Of a DNA stretch of 64,000 bases, positions 62,486 to 64,000 are shown one piece after another (the stretch's first letter is position 1; every line of letters begins with the position of its first letter). The notes beneath the pieces are model-generated. The model did no database searches. It saw only the letters and a list, made by a program, of their open reading frames with translations, and had not been told where the DNA came from. Origin of the DNA: an uncultured Tissierellia bacterium (lineage in GTDB: Bacteria > Bacillota > Clostridia > Tissierellales > Peptoniphilaceae); the NCBI GenBank assembly GCA_937923265.1, contig CALAJY010000026.1, positions 1-64,000 on the forward strand, in the 5' to 3' direction. The translations under genes and the position numbers were made by a program.

Positions 62486-63110
62486 GGAGGCCCTGCAGGG
62501 TCCCCGCCTTCGCTTGCGACCGTTGGAGCAAGAAGACTGTGATCGCATGCGCCTTTGGAAGGAGAATGTGTCGCCGCTGCTTCTGGGCTACAATTATGGG
62601 ACCCTGACGCAAAAAGAGAGGGAGTTCTGGTATCGGAGCAAGCGGGAGGCGGGCAGTCGCTACCTTGCCATGGATATCGAGGACCATCCCTTTATCGGCT
62701 TTCTGGGAATCAAACACCTCCAACTTCTTCGTCGCCGGGCGGAGTTTGGCATTGTTTTGGATCCCGCCTTTCAATCCCGGGGATACGGGCGAGAGGGCAT
62801 GGAGCTGTTCTTGGACCACTGCTTTCGGGTCTGGGAGCTCCGTGAGATTTATCTCCGCTGCAACCGGTTTAACCACCAGGCACAGGCCCTCTATCAGAAG
62901 TTGGGGTTCCAACGGCAGGGGGAGGAGGAAGAACCCTTCGAGAATCAGGATTTAGCAAAGGATCCTGCCCTTTATGCGGGGGAGGAGGATGCGTTTTTTC
63001 TGCATCACGGAATTGTATATGCCAAACTTTGGAAGATGACATTGCATCAAGAGGATTTTGCGTCCTCTTTGAGAAGGGAGCATTCCCATGGACATGGAGC
63101 TGGAATTTAA
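62463..63110 (+). CDS. GNAT-family acetyltransferase (RimJ/RimL-like)
   Basis: 215 aa. RLRLRPLEQEDCDRMRLW start, FGIVLDPAFQSRGYGREGMEL (acetyl-CoA Q/RxxGxG/A motif), and YLRCNRFNHQAQALYQKLGF (NxxAxxLYxKLGF) are diagnostic. Transfers acetyl to an N-terminus or small amine. Lodged between dnaB and dnaD, overlapping both by about 23 bases. The last 40 residues lie outside the normal domain. ATG at 62463 or 62469. Confidence 0.82.
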   Translation: MRMIRLPEEALQGPRLRLRPLEQEDCDRMRLWKENVSPLLLGYNYGTLTQKEREFWYRSKREAGSRYLAMDIEDHPFIGFLGIKHLQLLRRRAEFGIVLDPAFQSRGYGREGMELFLDHCFRVWELREIYLRCNRFNHQAQALYQKLGFQRQGEEEEPFENQDLAKDPALYAGEEDAFFLHHGIVYAKLWKMTLHQEDFASSLRREHSHGHGAGI

Positions 63111-63996
63111 CCAGCAGGAAACGGATTTTCGATCGACTCCTCTGGAAAATATGTTTTTAGATACGTTTCTTGCGCAGGCCAGCGGCAACCAGTTGAAGGT
63201 CTATCTCTATGGCTGGCGCTGTTGCTACAGTGGAGAGGACCGCGTGTCGCTGGAGGATCTTTCTTCCGCCTGCGGTCTGTCGAAGGAAGAGGTGCTGGAA
63301 GCCCTGGACTTTTGGAAGGATACCGGGCTTGTGATTGAGGTCCCCGGACAGGCGGGACCTTGTTTGCATTTCCAAAGCATGGTCCTCCTCTGGACGGGTT
63401 ACTATGATCGCAAACATCCCGGGGAACAGGAACCTCCTTCTCCTTCCCCCGGCACGGGGACCAAAACGGAGCCCGATTTCGCAGGGGAGGGACCCCTTTC
63501 CCCACCTGTTCCGGAGGTTTCGGAGCAGGAGGCCCGGGATCGGAAACGCATGTTTGATGCCTTGGAGGATTTTCTTTCCTCGGGACTGAGCTACCGGGTG
63601 CGACTGAAGGAAAATGAGATTCGGGCCATTTTAGATCTTCTGGACCAGTATCCGATTTCTGCGAACTTCTTCGTGTATGCCTATGAGAAGGCCATCGAGC
63701 AGTCGGAGTCCAGCAGTCGGTCCTTTTCCTACATCCTTACCATCATCGAGAATTGGATTCGCTTTGAAAAGCTCACGGATATGGAGAGCCTCGACCAGTA
63801 TTTGGAACGCCAGCAGGAGAAGAAAGAAAAACGAAAGACCGGTCGTCGGAGCCGCGCCAAGCAAAAGATTGCCTTTGCCCATGGGCGGCCCGGCGAAGAG
63901 GAAATGAGCCAGCAGGAGTGGCTGCGGAAGAGACTCGAAGCTGCGCGAAAGCGGGGACTGGAGGAAGTAGAGGATCATGAAAAAGACGGTGCATGA
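63088..63996 (+). CDS. dnaD: DnaD domain-containing primosomal protein
   Basis: 302 aa. N-terminal winged helix (TFLAQASGNQLKVYLYGWRCCY, helix LEDLSSACGLSKEEVLEALDFW, about 30-95), a Pro-rich linker, and a DnaD/DnaB2 C-terminal domain (AILDLLDQYPISANFFVYAYEKAIE, YILTIIENW). Loads the replicative helicase in Firmicutes. Basic C-terminal tail. Overlaps the GNAT gene. Confidence 0.88.
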   Translation: MDMELEFNQQETDFRSTPLENMFLDTFLAQASGNQLKVYLYGWRCCYSGEDRVSLEDLSSACGLSKEEVLEALDFWKDTGLVIEVPGQAGPCLHFQSMVLLWTGYYDRKHPGEQEPPSPSPGTGTKTEPDFAGEGPLSPPVPEVSEQEARDRKRMFDALEDFLSSGLSYRVRLKENEIRAILDLLDQYPISANFFVYAYEKAIEQSESSSRSFSYILTIIENWIRFEKLTDMESLDQYLERQQEKKEKRKTGRRSRAKQKIAFAHGRPGEEEMSQQEWLRKRLEAARKRGLEEVEDHEKDGA

Positions 63997-64000
63997 TATT
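63977..64000 (+). CDS. Partial gene at the right edge, probable helicase loader DnaC
   Basis: ATG at 63977 behind GAGGAAGTAGAGG; only eight codons (MKKTVHDI) lie inside the window. It overlaps the dnaD end by 20 bases. Position after dnaB and dnaD suggests the DnaC/DnaI helicase loader, but the sequence itself is too short to show it. Confidence 0.4.

Overview
The window looks like chromosome of a strictly fermentative, anaerobic Gram-positive bacterium of the class Clostridia. By eye the GC content is just above 50%. Evidence: strong AGGAGG-type ribosome binding sites, GTG and TTG starts, Firmicutes-type lipoproteins, a class II (B12-dependent) ribonucleotide reductase, a NimA-type flavoprotein, a DnaB/DnaD replication cluster, an rpsF-ssb-rpsR / DUF2232-gdpP-rplI-dnaB block, and a PstS whose two halves lie in an order I associate (from memory) with Lachnospiraceae. 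Genus cannot be fixed from sequence alone.

Layout. 1-300 is the edge of a tandem array of 43-44 bp hairpin units. 574-2176 holds a NimA-like gene and two convergent genes (a short-chain dehydrogenase and an FAD reductase), both cut off at one junction near 1220-1240. 2368-6910 is a four-gene operon: substrate-binding/VWA lipoprotein, XpaC-like membrane protein, second substrate-binding-like protein, TelA. 6975-16745 carries a small unknown protein, a DUF2284 protein, MgtE, YbaK, BrnQ with an M42 peptidase, a large secreted repeat protein with a 3D-like C-terminus, and NrdJ with a probable NrdR/attenuator leader. 17133-24283 has HtrA, dnaX-ybaB-recR-cutC, an alanine/glycine:cation symporter and tRNA-Val(GAC). 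24542-33639 has ApbE and then the phosphate regulon pstSCAB-phoU-phoB-phoR, continuing into a PTS IIB protein and nagA; Pho-box repeats precede pstS.

33707-43743 contains peptidases (M29, PepF), an AI-2E-family permease, a sugar nucleotidyltransferase, acetate kinase, a YitT protein, an SNF-family transporter interrupted by one TAG codon, and a metallo-beta-lactamase-fold protein. 43861-47551 is an operon of an S2P-like M50 protease, a glutamate-cysteine-ligase-like enzyme and an ATP-grasp ligase, the best candidate for an undescribed peptide or thiol pathway. 47617-56215 has dCMP deaminase, a COG0731 radical SAM protein, pyridoxal kinase, DHFR, a GntR-ABC transporter operon, a histidine phosphatase and an M16C peptidase. 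56369-64000 is the conserved rpsF-ssb-rpsR, DUF2232-gdpP-rplI-dnaB-GNAT-dnaD block, running off the right edge into a probable dnaC.

Most gene ends carry clear intrinsic terminators, many shared by convergent genes. Many starts given here were moved inward from the longest open frame to the codon that sits behind a good ribosome binding site.
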